Shown here: in pieces, positions 1 through 6,812 of the stretch | Position numbering within the stretch: the first letter of the stretch is position 1 | Layout of the letters: the number at the start of each line of letters is the position of its first letter | IMG/VR virus record: IMGVR_UViG_3300041432_000057 | Coordinates: 1-32,708 of that record | DNA from: a virus | Reading direction: 5' to 3' (one strand) | DNA: 32,708 bases | Program-made: the position numbers and the translations under genes | Notes under the pieces: generated by a model | Seen by the model: the letters and a program-made list of their open reading frames with translations, nothing else | Told to the model about the DNA's origin: nothing | The model's database searches: none

Positions 1-321
1 GTTTTGTCCAGTGAATGTTCCATCGCTATTTCTAAATGACCCATCGCTTCCTCTTAAGGTGCCATCGGCATTTCTTGGCTCTACATAATTACTAAGTATG
101 GTGCCATCACTATTTTTTACCGTACCATCTGCAAGGCGCACTGTGCCATCTGCATTTTTAGTCACACCATCGCTTAATCTTACTGTACCGTCTGCATTAC
201 GAACTACGCCATCATTTCTGAGTGTTCCATCTGCATTTCTTGCAAGACCGTCTGTATGAACGATTGAGCCATCTGCATTACGGATTGTTCCGTCATTATT
301 AAATTTGTTATCGAAAGTCAT
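1..321 (-). CDS. Heptapeptide (xxDGxxx) repeat protein, 3' end outside window
   Basis: The frame opens with ATG at 321-319 and stays open to base 1, so at least 107 residues are present and the C-terminus is missing. An AGGAG sits 6 nt before the ATG. After about seven residues the protein is almost entirely a 7-residue repeat of the form (N/L)(A/S)DG(T/S)(V/I/L)(R/K), for example NADGTVR, LSDGVTK and LADGTVK. About 13 copies are visible; one is a residue short and one is degenerate. At DNA level this is an imperfect 21-bp repeat. Regular Asp-Gly turns suggest a repetitive beta structure such as a fibre or solenoid, possibly binding metal, but I do not recognise the family. A spike, fibre or adhesion role is inference from the repeat and from its place beside virion genes. 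It has its own promoter-like sequence and a terminator upstream, so it is probably a separate unit. Confidence 0.75.
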   Translation of the reverse strand, partial: MTFDNKFNNDGTIRNADGSIVHTDGLARNADGTLRNDGVVRNADGTVRLSDGVTKNADGTVRLADGTVKNSDGTILSNYVEPRNADGTLRGSDGSFRNSDGTFTGQN

Positions 322-459
322 GTTATACTCCTATTGTATTATTTTATTCTTTAGCTTACTGCCTTACCCGCTTTATTTGCTTGTGAGGTTGGCAGTTAGA
401 GACTGTTTTATCTCACATCTACATACTTTGTTATACATATAATTACATAAAAAAATTCG

Positions 460-487
460 ATAATATTAAAAGTGTGTATTGTTTCAA
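460..487 (-). promoter_or_regulatory. Sigma70-like promoter for the heptad-repeat gene
   Basis: On the minus strand, TTGAAA (487-482) is followed after 16 bp by TATTAT (465-460). These match the sigma70 -35 and -10 consensus at five of six and five of six positions. The promoter lies about 140 bp before the gene that starts at 321, leaving a long leader. Within the leader, ACTGCC (358-363) can pair with GGCAGT (391-396). The assignment is by consensus only. Confidence 0.5.
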
Positions 488-494
488 CGCGTTG
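485..494. promoter_or_regulatory. 10-bp perfect palindrome overlapping the -35 box
   Basis: CAACGCGTTG is a perfect palindrome that overlaps the proposed -35 hexamer at 482-487. It is GC-richer than the very AT-rich surroundings. A dimeric regulator site is a reasonable inference; no second copy was noticed nearby. Confidence 0.3.
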
Positions 495-540
495 CAATAT
501 AAAATAATTTTGATAAAATAAATAAAATGTAGAAATTTAA

Positions 541-573
541 AACAAAAAAGCCCCAACTTTTTTGTCGGGGCTT
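541..573 (-). terminator. Rho-independent terminator after the 232-aa structural gene
   Basis: On the minus strand AAGCCCC pairs with GGGGCTT (567-573 with 548-554), with an AC/GT extension inside the loop, followed directly by TTTTTTGTTTT. It lies about 50 bp past the stop codon at 621 and would end the transcript of that gene before the downstream promoter. Confidence 0.9.
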
Positions 574-620
574 CTAAAACTCTCGAAGGGTTTTACACTA
601 GTTTACACTAGTTATTTAGA

Positions 621-1319
621 TTACTGCATTGGCCAGAAGCTGAACACTGCTTGAATCAATTGATTTGGAAGCACGCCACCAACGACTGTTGATGGAGAGT
701 TCAATGCTGATACCAATCTGTTTGGAGTGGTAACGAGTGAACCGTTTGTTTCGAAATCAATGAATGTTGCAACTTGATTCATGGTGCGTGATCCACTTGA
801 AACGCTAGATAAACAAAGTTGTCCGCCAGCGAGCACTGCGTAAAGTTTAGCACCTGGGACGCATGCTGCGCTTGTTGGAGTGATTGATGGATCTACGTTG
901 TCAAGTGTGACACCGAATACGCCTGGAGTTGCCCAGCAAGTGATTTTGCCTGAACCAGCATAAGTTGGAGGTCCGAGTGGAACTCCTGCACCTGGGCTGA
1001 AGGCTGGACCGTATGCTGTTTGGCCTGCGGTTCCGCCGACAACTACGCCGAAGGTAACGCCGTAACCTTGAAGACCATCATCTGCCAACATAAGTGGTGT
1101 TGCAAGTGATGATCCCAATTGCTTGGTAACAACTACACGCTTGTTTGGAGCAATGTATCCGTCAGATGTATCTGCCGTTGACTTGTCTGTTGAATTGCCA
1201 ACTACGACTGAGCCGAAAGTAACTACTTCGCCACCGAGAAAGCCTAATGCTAGGTCTGAATCGAGAGCGTCGAACTCGCCAAGTGGAGTTCCTGATGTGT
1301 GTTTGAGAAATAAAGCCAT
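621..1319 (-). CDS. Probable virion structural protein (232 aa), decoration or capsid type
   Basis: The start has a good SD (AAAGGATC, 4-5 nt before ATG). The protein is 232 residues, rich in Gly, Val, Thr, Ser and Ala, poor in charge, with beta-strand-like alternation throughout and no signal peptide or membrane segment. Such composition is common in phage decoration, capsid and tail-tube proteins. Its C-terminal third resembles the 231-residue product of 8526-9221: both have GSG(K/R)(I/M)TxW followed by a segment ending in LY, and nearly equal length. It has its own leader and a strong terminator, which fits an abundant product. A 6-bp stem (1340-1345 with 1354-1359) lies in the leader just before the SD. 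Which structural role it plays cannot be told from sequence. Confidence 0.75.
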   Translation of the reverse strand: MALFLKHTSGTPLGEFDALDSDLALGFLGGEVVTFGSVVVGNSTDKSTADTSDGYIAPNKRVVVTKQLGSSLATPLMLADDGLQGYGVTFGVVVGGTAGQTAYGPAFSPGAGVPLGPPTYAGSGKITCWATPGVFGVTLDNVDPSITPTSAACVPGAKLYAVLAGGQLCLSSVSSGSRTMNQVATFIDFETNGSLVTTPNRLVSALNSPSTVVGGVLPNQLIQAVFSFWPMQ

Positions 1320-1397
1320 TGTGATCCTTTTATATTTTATTAGCGTTTATAAGCGCTAAAGTCTTACACCTTTAAGAAAATCTAAAACAATATTGAA

Positions 1398-1427
1398 ATA
1401 TTACTACATTTTAGAATTTTTTTTCAA
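1398..1427 (-). promoter_or_regulatory. Candidate promoter for the 232-aa structural gene
   Basis: On the minus strand TTGAAA (1427-1422) is followed after 18 bp by TAATAT (1403-1398), about 80 bp before the start at 1319. The -10 matches consensus at only four of six positions and the region is extremely AT-rich, so chance matches are likely. Upstream readthrough could serve instead. Confidence 0.3.
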
Positions 1428-1458
1428 AAATCTTTACTTTTTTTTATTTATTCGCGAT

Positions 1459-1487
1459 TTGTGAATATTATTGTATGAGATTATACT
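1459..1487 (+). promoter_or_regulatory. Sigma70-like promoter for the plus-strand lipoprotein pair
   Basis: TTGTGA (1459-1464), a spacer of exactly 17 bp and TATACT (1482-1487) match sigma70 at four and five of six positions. It lies 37 bp before the lipoprotein start, and is the only credible plus-strand promoter seen. It would let these two genes be expressed independently of, and antisense to, any readthrough of the minus-strand late operon. Confidence 0.55.
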
Positions 1488-1523
1488 ACATTTCCTTTCA
1501 TTGGAATTGTTTTGGAGAAAATA

Positions 1524-1712
1524 ATGAAAAATATAATGGTTGCATTAATTTTAGTCGTATCATTGGTTAGTTGCGTTGGCCCAGGTGGCGGTGGTTATTG
1601 GTATTATGATGCAGATCATCATCGTATGTGGAACGATGGTAGAGGATATCACGGCGGTCATGATGGTCGTGGCGGACACCAAGAGGCTCCACATGGCGGC
1701 GGAAGAAGATAA
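1524..1712 (+). CDS. Small Gly/His-rich lipoprotein (62 aa)
   Basis: ATG 1524 is chosen over the in-frame TTG at 1512 because GGAG (1514-1517) stands 6 nt before it. The first 16 residues form a lipoprotein signal: a Lys, a hydrophobic core and the lipobox LVSC with Cys17 as the predicted lipidated residue. The mature part of about 46 residues is rich in Gly, His, Tyr, Asp and Arg, with patterns such as GGHDGRGGH, which could bind metal. It has no other domain. Phage lipoproteins of this size include Rz1-like or unimolecular spanins and superinfection-exclusion proteins, but no C-terminal membrane helix or coiled coil is visible, so neither is assigned. It is one of only two plus-strand genes and is probably co-transcribed with the next ORF. 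Confidence 0.75.
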   Translation: MKNIMVALILVVSLVSCVGPGGGGYWYYDADHHRMWNDGRGYHGGHDGRGGHQEAPHGGGRR

Positions 1713-1724
1713 AAGGAGAATAAA

Positions 1725-1814
1725 ATGTTACATCTAATAGGGATTATACTAGGAACAATTTTTATTGTAGGACTTATAGTCGGTGCGCTAGCAGTTTTCG
1801 TTGCTAAAAAATAA
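1725..1814 (+). CDS. 29-residue membrane peptide
   Basis: This ORF starts 12 bp after the lipoprotein stop with an excellent AGGAG SD (spacing 6-7) and ends 2 bp before the convergent minus-strand gene. The product is essentially one hydrophobic helix of about 22 residues rich in Ile, Leu, Gly and Val (for example GTIFIVGLIVGALAV), ending in AKK. A C-terminal Lys pair suggests an N-out, C-in single-pass peptide. Such minis in phages can act in lysis control, exclusion or membrane depolarisation; the role here is unknown. Tandem pairing with a lipoprotein suggests a two-component envelope function. Confidence 0.6.
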   Translation: MLHLIGIILGTIFIVGLIVGALAVFVAKK

Positions 1815-1816
1815 AA

Positions 1817-3190
1817 TTATTCTGTCTCAGCTTCTTCCGTTGGCGCTTGGATTTTGGCTAAGTCTGCAAGATATTTTTGTTGCTTCTCAGGAGTCCAATT
1901 CACTCTTTGATAAGTTGTTGGAGCGGCTTGTTGGGTAGTTGGTTGAACTGCTTGGGGAGTTGGTTGAACTGCTTGAGGAGATTGTTGTGCTTGTTGCTTT
2001 GCTTTAACACCAGCACCAACTTGAACTTCAACATCATTTATACCTTGTTCGGCGGCAGCAATTACTGTTTTCAATACATCTAACGCTTTTACTTCGTCGC
2101 CAACTTCATCGCCAAAGATAGACACGAACGGTGATTTTACTTTTGACCACCATGCGCTTTCTTGCGGCGCATATTCGCCAGACTTTGCGTTTGTCAAAAA
2201 GATCTCCATATCTTTGCTCAATGCTTGCAACTCAGATTTATATATTGTTCCAACATTATGAGCTTCTTGTTTTGATTCTTGCGATTGATCGTTTTCGTGC
2301 ATCTTATCAACTACTTGTGAATATTGGCTAGCAGACTGAATAATATGTGCTAAAGCACCATCCAATTTTATTAAAAATGTATCTTTTGGTCTATCTTTTA
2401 TAATATCTGACAATTGATCTTTGGCAAGTTGAGCGTTGATGGCAACATTTTTTGCTTGAGGAGACGTTTTCCATATTGCCGATGCAATGCCACTAAGTGC
2501 TGCACCAGCCATAGCACCTCCCTGCATACCAGCCCACACTCCAAAAGGCCCACCTAAAGCTCCAATAAGACCACCAACTGTGCCTCCAATCAAAGCACCT
2601 GAGCCTGCGCCTCCTGCTACGTCAGCAGCATCTTCGCCAGCATTTTCAAGCGAATTCATAAAACCTTTCCCTAGCTTATTTGCTGGTGCTGCTGGTGCTG
2701 TGGCTGCATCTTGAGATTTCTTTTTCAATTGGCGGGTGCACACGTCTGCGAGAATTCTAAACTCATCTTGTTTGAGATTGTCCATTTCAATAGCAGTTCT
2801 GATAAGGGCAGTTGCCAATTCAGCTTCGGCATACTTCTTATAAGCGATATTGCCATTTGGCATTTTTCTCATAATGTTGATAATAATGTCTTGTCTTTCA
2901 TTTACGTTTTCAACGAGACTATTTACTTTATCATGAGAGTTGAAAAATATTACTGGTTCTGGATGAGCATTTTCAACAATGTTTCTTTTATATTCCATTC
3001 CTTCTGGCTTATCATTCTTCACATCGTAAAGCTTTGCAATATCTTCGACGGATAAAGAATCAAATCTTGGGTTTGTTTGATTCATTACTTCTGTTTTTGC
3101 AACTTTCTTTTCGGGCGCAGCTGTTTTAACCATGCCCTTTTGCAAAGCAATTTGTATATAGTTATCGAATATTTCGGAATTTTTTGCCAT
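1817..3190 (-). CDS. Putative internal/ejection virion protein with glycine-zipper segment (457 aa)
   Basis: I do not recognise the family. Residues 1-20 are an amphipathic leader ending in MVKTA (20-24), a motif shared with neighbouring proteins and possibly a maturation cleavage site. A helical region spans about 45-160. Residues 192-240 are a Gly/Ala-rich hydrophobic stretch with repeated GxxxG spacing (GGTVGGLIGALGG), typical of membrane-inserting glycine zippers. Another helical region follows, then a Gln/Pro/Ala-rich linker (about 398-430) and a short charged tail. Residues 75-120 resemble residues 95-145 of the 519-aa protein at 6813-8372 (HP[DE], then a helix ending in a K-x-P-x-G-x-x-A pattern). 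A channel-forming or ejected internal protein is inference from these traits. It is the last gene of the five-gene block. Confidence 0.75.
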   Translation of the reverse strand: MAKNSEIFDNYIQIALQKGMVKTAAPEKKVAKTEVMNQTNPRFDSLSVEDIAKLYDVKNDKPEGMEYKRNIVENAHPEPVIFFNSHDKVNSLVENVNERQDIIINIMRKMPNGNIAYKKYAEAELATALIRTAIEMDNLKQDEFRILADVCTRQLKKKSQDAATAPAAPANKLGKGFMNSLENAGEDAADVAGGAGSGALIGGTVGGLIGALGGPFGVWAGMQGGAMAGAALSGIASAIWKTSPQAKNVAINAQLAKDQLSDIIKDRPKDTFLIKLDGALAHIIQSASQYSQVVDKMHENDQSQESKQEAHNVGTIYKSELQALSKDMEIFLTNAKSGEYAPQESAWWSKVKSPFVSIFGDEVGDEVKALDVLKTVIAAAEQGINDVEVQVGAGVKAKQQAQQSPQAVQPTPQAVQPTTQQAAPTTYQRVNWTPEKQQKYLADLAKIQAPTEEAETE

Positions 3191-3238
3191 TATTGTCTCT
3201 CGTTAGAAATTACTATATGGTATGCTATAATAATGATA

Positions 3239-4384
3239 TTATGTGTTTGTTGTTGTGTTAATTGGTTTGGCGGGTATTGCATTTGGCACTGGCTTTGATT
3301 GCTCGACAGGTTTTTGAGCTGGAGTTGGTTTCGGTGCGTCAGGAGATCTATTGGCAACTTCATCGATGAAATTATCTACAATATCCTTTCTAGAATGCCA
3401 TTCTCTTGGAATGGCTGTTGAGCTAGAGTTGCCGCCCTTATTGAAGGCTCTTATCTCATTAAGAGTCTTTTGGAATGTAGAGCAAGATTCAATAAGTTCA
3501 TCTTTGCCCATAAGAGCTGGATATATTTCTTCTGCCCAATGCATAAGCAAAGTTGGAAATGAGTTTTGATCTATATTGACAATCCAAAGAGACTCATTTG
3601 GGCCATTGAAATCTTCTTCGGAATAATTTGGATTTGGTTTAAATTTTGTTTGAACAGATTGTGTGGCTGAAGATTCTGGAGCATTTTTATTGCCAACGAA
3701 ATGTTTGACAATTTCACCAAGAATCATTATGCCGGCGCCGGCAAGAATGGCTTTAACAATCCAACTGATAACTGTAAATAATAAACTTTTAGTTGTGGCA
3801 GAGGCGGTGCGAAATAAACCGCCAAATACTTCTCTACCAAATTTCTTTTGCATTTTATAGCTTGAAACATTGAAGTTTGGATTTTTTTCTAAAAAAGAAT
3901 CAAGAGAAATTCTAAATAATTTAGCTTTACGCAATGTAAATGATTTTATAATTTTATCATCTGCTGGATTTGTATCTGCTGTAGCTGGAACGCTAGCATT
4001 TACTGCGTTAGAAACTATCGCATCAACTTGTTGAGGGTCTACTTGCTGACCTCCCTCAATCAATGGCCTTAAGTTATCTGTTACACTTTTTATAATATTT
4101 TCTGTTTTGAAACCGAAAAGCGATTCTGATATCCTCCACAACGCTCCTAATATTGGATGTCCGGAAAAAGCTAAAATAGTTGGGCCAATAACATCTACCA
4201 CCGCCCCAGCATTTACGCTACCATCGGGATTTTTAAATTCTCCTTTCACATGGTCGAATACGCTTTGCAAGAATGATCCAATATGTGGAACATTGGCGAA
4301 CTGAGCCGTTTTTATAATAGGCTCGCCAAGCAAAGCTTCGATAACAAGTGTATCGTTATAAAATTTTAGCTTTTCATTGAACAT
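3239..4384 (-). CDS. Putative internal/ejection virion protein with one membrane segment (381 aa)
   Basis: Unrecognised family. The N-terminal 27 residues form an amphipathic segment ending in IIKTAQ (23-28), like its neighbours. Residues 60-95 are mildly hydrophobic. Residues about 200-226 (LLFTVISWIVKAILAGAG and on) make a clear transmembrane-length hydrophobic helix. The C-terminal third is acidic and then Pro/Thr-rich (from about 345), ending in a low-complexity tail. The start overlaps the upstream stop by 1 nt (TAATG), with only a weak GAGAAG as SD, so translation is probably coupled. A role inside the head or at the ejection channel is suggested by the membrane helix and by company with other such proteins. 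Confidence 0.75.
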   Translation of the reverse strand: MFNEKLKFYNDTLVIEALLGEPIIKTAQFANVPHIGSFLQSVFDHVKGEFKNPDGSVNAGAVVDVIGPTILAFSGHPILGALWRISESLFGFKTENIIKSVTDNLRPLIEGGQQVDPQQVDAIVSNAVNASVPATADTNPADDKIIKSFTLRKAKLFRISLDSFLEKNPNFNVSSYKMQKKFGREVFGGLFRTASATTKSLLFTVISWIVKAILAGAGIMILGEIVKHFVGNKNAPESSATQSVQTKFKPNPNYSEEDFNGPNESLWIVNIDQNSFPTLLMHWAEEIYPALMGKDELIESCSTFQKTLNEIRAFNKGGNSSSTAIPREWHSRKDIVDNFIDEVANRSPDAPKPTPAQKPVEQSKPVPNAIPAKPINTTTNT

Positions 4385-5589
4385 TATCTTCTCGTTTGCA
4401 CTACATTGCGCATCATTGCTTCCATCTGGCCTTGAAGAGTTCTAATTACAGAAAGATTCTTTGGATATACGTCCGATAGTTGGGCTCCTGCATGTTTTGC
4501 ATAATCTTTTGCTATTGGGCCAGATTTATTTCTGAAATAGTCATATACAGTAGATAATGCGCTTCTGGTTCCTGTAAGTATATTAAATATAAGGGAAATA
4601 TATGGCGCTGCGGAAGTTTCCTTTCCTTGCGTTTTGCTATAAATTTCGTCGGCAAGTTCTTGAAAATTTGCGCTGCCTAAATGTAATTGTGGCATTAATG
4701 GATATCTTTCTCTGATGGTTTGAAGCAAGTTATACATATAATCATACCATTCTTCCATACCTGGCACGCCGGCATTCTTGGTTGCTAATATCCATCTTCC
4801 AATTCTGTTTAGATCAATATCATCTGGTGCCAATGGCCAAGGAACGCTTGTTAGTGCCGTTGCATAAGATTCTGCTTGAGCTTGAGATTGTGCATCTTCG
4901 CCTTGACCAGCTTGTTGCCCTTGTTGATTTTGTGCTCCAGATTGATTGCCTTTTTGGTTTCCTTGTTGGTTTCCTTGTTCACCAGTTTGATTTTGAGCGC
5001 CACCTTGTCCGCCTGGAGTTGGAGAAACATCGAAATCCGTAAGTTTATTTATTTCATTGACAAGTGCGGTGACATACGGTCTCATCATATTTGATTGAGG
5101 ATTGTTGCTACCTGTTTTATTTACTAGGTCTTCTAGATATTTTACTATTCCATCCTTATAAACATAAAATTGGAAATCATCTTCATTGCCTGTTGGTGTA
5201 GGATATTTCACATAAAGAGCTTTTTGATTTGCTGGCAATTGATTGAATTCAGGATCTCCTGGCGCTTTATCAATGCCTTGAGCACCAGTTTTGGTGTGAG
5301 GGAATGCAAGCTTCATATTATTGAAACGAATTCCATTGAATTGAATGAAAGTCATAAGAGCCTGCATATTCACCAAATTTTTCATATTTAGTTCTGCATT
5401 GTCTCTATCTGCTGTAAATGTATTATTTTGAGCTACTTGCTCTGTGAATTGAGAACGCAAATGGTCAATCATCTTTGATGCGATATCTTTGATGTCTGGA
5501 GCTACCCCTGCTTGTGGTGCTGGTAAATTGCCTTGTTGAGCAATTCTAATAAGTTCAGCCAATAGATTTTTTTCATATAAAAGTGTCAT
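4384..5589 (-). CDS. Unknown virion-associated protein with Gln/Gly/Asn-rich linker (401 aa)
   Basis: The start has a strong AGAGGA SD. The N-terminus is a short amphipathic helix ending in IRIAQQ (residues 14-19), matching the [KR]-[TIV]-A-Q pattern of the neighbours. About 25-190 is a folded-looking alpha/beta region. Residues about 195-240 are a low-complexity linker of Gln, Gly and Asn (GNQQGNQKGNQSG-type repeats). The remaining 160 residues form a second, helical domain. No membrane segment was seen. Two domains joined by a flexible linker suit a structural or internal head protein; no function can be assigned. Confidence 0.75.
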   Translation of the reverse strand: MTLLYEKNLLAELIRIAQQGNLPAPQAGVAPDIKDIASKMIDHLRSQFTEQVAQNNTFTADRDNAELNMKNLVNMQALMTFIQFNGIRFNNMKLAFPHTKTGAQGIDKAPGDPEFNQLPANQKALYVKYPTPTGNEDDFQFYVYKDGIVKYLEDLVNKTGSNNPQSNMMRPYVTALVNEINKLTDFDVSPTPGGQGGAQNQTGEQGNQQGNQKGNQSGAQNQQGQQAGQGEDAQSQAQAESYATALTSVPWPLAPDDIDLNRIGRWILATKNAGVPGMEEWYDYMYNLLQTIRERYPLMPQLHLGSANFQELADEIYSKTQGKETSAAPYISLIFNILTGTRSALSTVYDYFRNKSGPIAKDYAKHAGAQLSDVYPKNLSVIRTLQGQMEAMMRNVVQTRR

Positions 5590-5596
5590 AATTCCT

Positions 5597-6811
5597 CTAT
5601 GCGGCTGGTTGGGTTTGCATGTTATCTATTGCATTAGAAATTTCGTTTAACGTTAGATTTACTTGTTTTTGATCTTGTGGGTTTCTTCCAATCTTTTGCA
5701 TAATAGAAGAAAGCGTATTGACATTTTCAAGATCTGCTAAATAAATTTGATTTAGTCTTCCATCCTTCACACCACTAAAAGGAACATGAATTGGTTTTGT
5801 ATAAGAAGATTTTACTGCTTGTTCTTCTTTTGACAATGTGTCGGTAGCATTCTTTTGTTCTTTTCTTTTATCGTATTTTGCGAAGGACGCTGTTTGATTT
5901 ATATATTTTGCGTAAGCTGGCTTGGTGAGAACATGATTTTTGAAAGCAACGAAAACTTCCGTCATATTTTTTATCATATCTGTTAGTTTTTTCGCTCTAT
6001 CAGCAATTTCATTTTGAGGTACATCTGAATATGTGTTAGGAAGTTCTGATTTGAATTCATCAAGAGTTTCTTGGTCAAGACCTGGAAGAGTTAGATTCAT
6101 ATCGCCGGCAGCCTTGAAAATAGCAAAAGTGAGAGCGAAGATATTTTTTAAAGCGTTATTTGTTTTGCTTTTCCAAATGCCGTCAGGTTTCTTTTCAGAG
6201 CCTGGTGTGCCTATGCGTTTAATGGTGTCAATTATTCCTCGCAATGAGGTATCTTGCATACTGGCTTGTTCTCTGCCTTGTTGAAGACCAACATCGACAT
6301 TTACGTATTGGTGTCCAATTGGAGATGAGGAGCTAAGATAATTGGATACAAGAAACTTGCCAAATGGATCGGAGCCTCCAAGATATTCTTTATTTTTTAT
6401 TGTCTTTGGATTTGTGGGAGATTCTGGTTGACTATCATCAAAGTTTGGATTTGGAGTCTCAAGTTCCTGATGACCTTCTTGGGTGCTCTTATTATTTTTC
6501 ATGCTGGTAATATCAGTAGAACCAGCCATATTAGCAAAATTTATTATTGCTTCTTGCATTTCTTGCACGGCAGAACGATTGGAAACTGCATCGCTTTGGA
6601 CTCTATTTCCATCACTAGAAGGTGCTTGTTTGGCTGCCCAAGTGTTTTCGTTATCCCATGATGGCGCATCGCCTGTTTGGCCAGCATCTGTTGGTGCAGT
6701 TGGCGGCGCTGTCGGCACACCAGGATCTACAGACATGTTTGGTTCAGCCGATGCATTAGGCGCTGGTTGAGCTATTTTTTTTATTATGTTAGCTAACTTT
6801 TTGGAATCCAT
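5597..6811 (-). CDS. Unknown virion-associated protein (404 aa)
   Basis: AAGG lies 6 nt before the ATG. Residues 1-15 form a short amphipathic helix ending in KKIAQ (11-15), followed by a disordered Pro/Ala/Asp-rich stretch to about 60, then polar sequence to about 140. From about 150 on the protein appears helical and folded, with a charged segment near 300-325. No catalytic motif, signal peptide or membrane helix was seen. It sits in the five-gene block of probable internal virion proteins, 7 bp from the next gene and 1 bp after the preceding one. Confidence 0.75.
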   Translation of the reverse strand: MDSKKLANIIKKIAQPAPNASAEPNMSVDPGVPTAPPTAPTDAGQTGDAPSWDNENTWAAKQAPSSDGNRVQSDAVSNRSAVQEMQEAIINFANMAGSTDITSMKNNKSTQEGHQELETPNPNFDDSQPESPTNPKTIKNKEYLGGSDPFGKFLVSNYLSSSSPIGHQYVNVDVGLQQGREQASMQDTSLRGIIDTIKRIGTPGSEKKPDGIWKSKTNNALKNIFALTFAIFKAAGDMNLTLPGLDQETLDEFKSELPNTYSDVPQNEIADRAKKLTDMIKNMTEVFVAFKNHVLTKPAYAKYINQTASFAKYDKRKEQKNATDTLSKEEQAVKSSYTKPIHVPFSGVKDGRLNQIYLADLENVNTLSSIMQKIGRNPQDQKQVNLTLNEISNAIDNMQTQPAA

Positions 6812-6812
6812 G

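Noticed and set aside
320-442. Hydrophobic ~40-codon plus-strand ORF from ATG 320
   Set aside because: No SD, overlaps the start and leader of a convincing minus-strand gene, and AT-rich DNA gives hydrophobic frames by chance.
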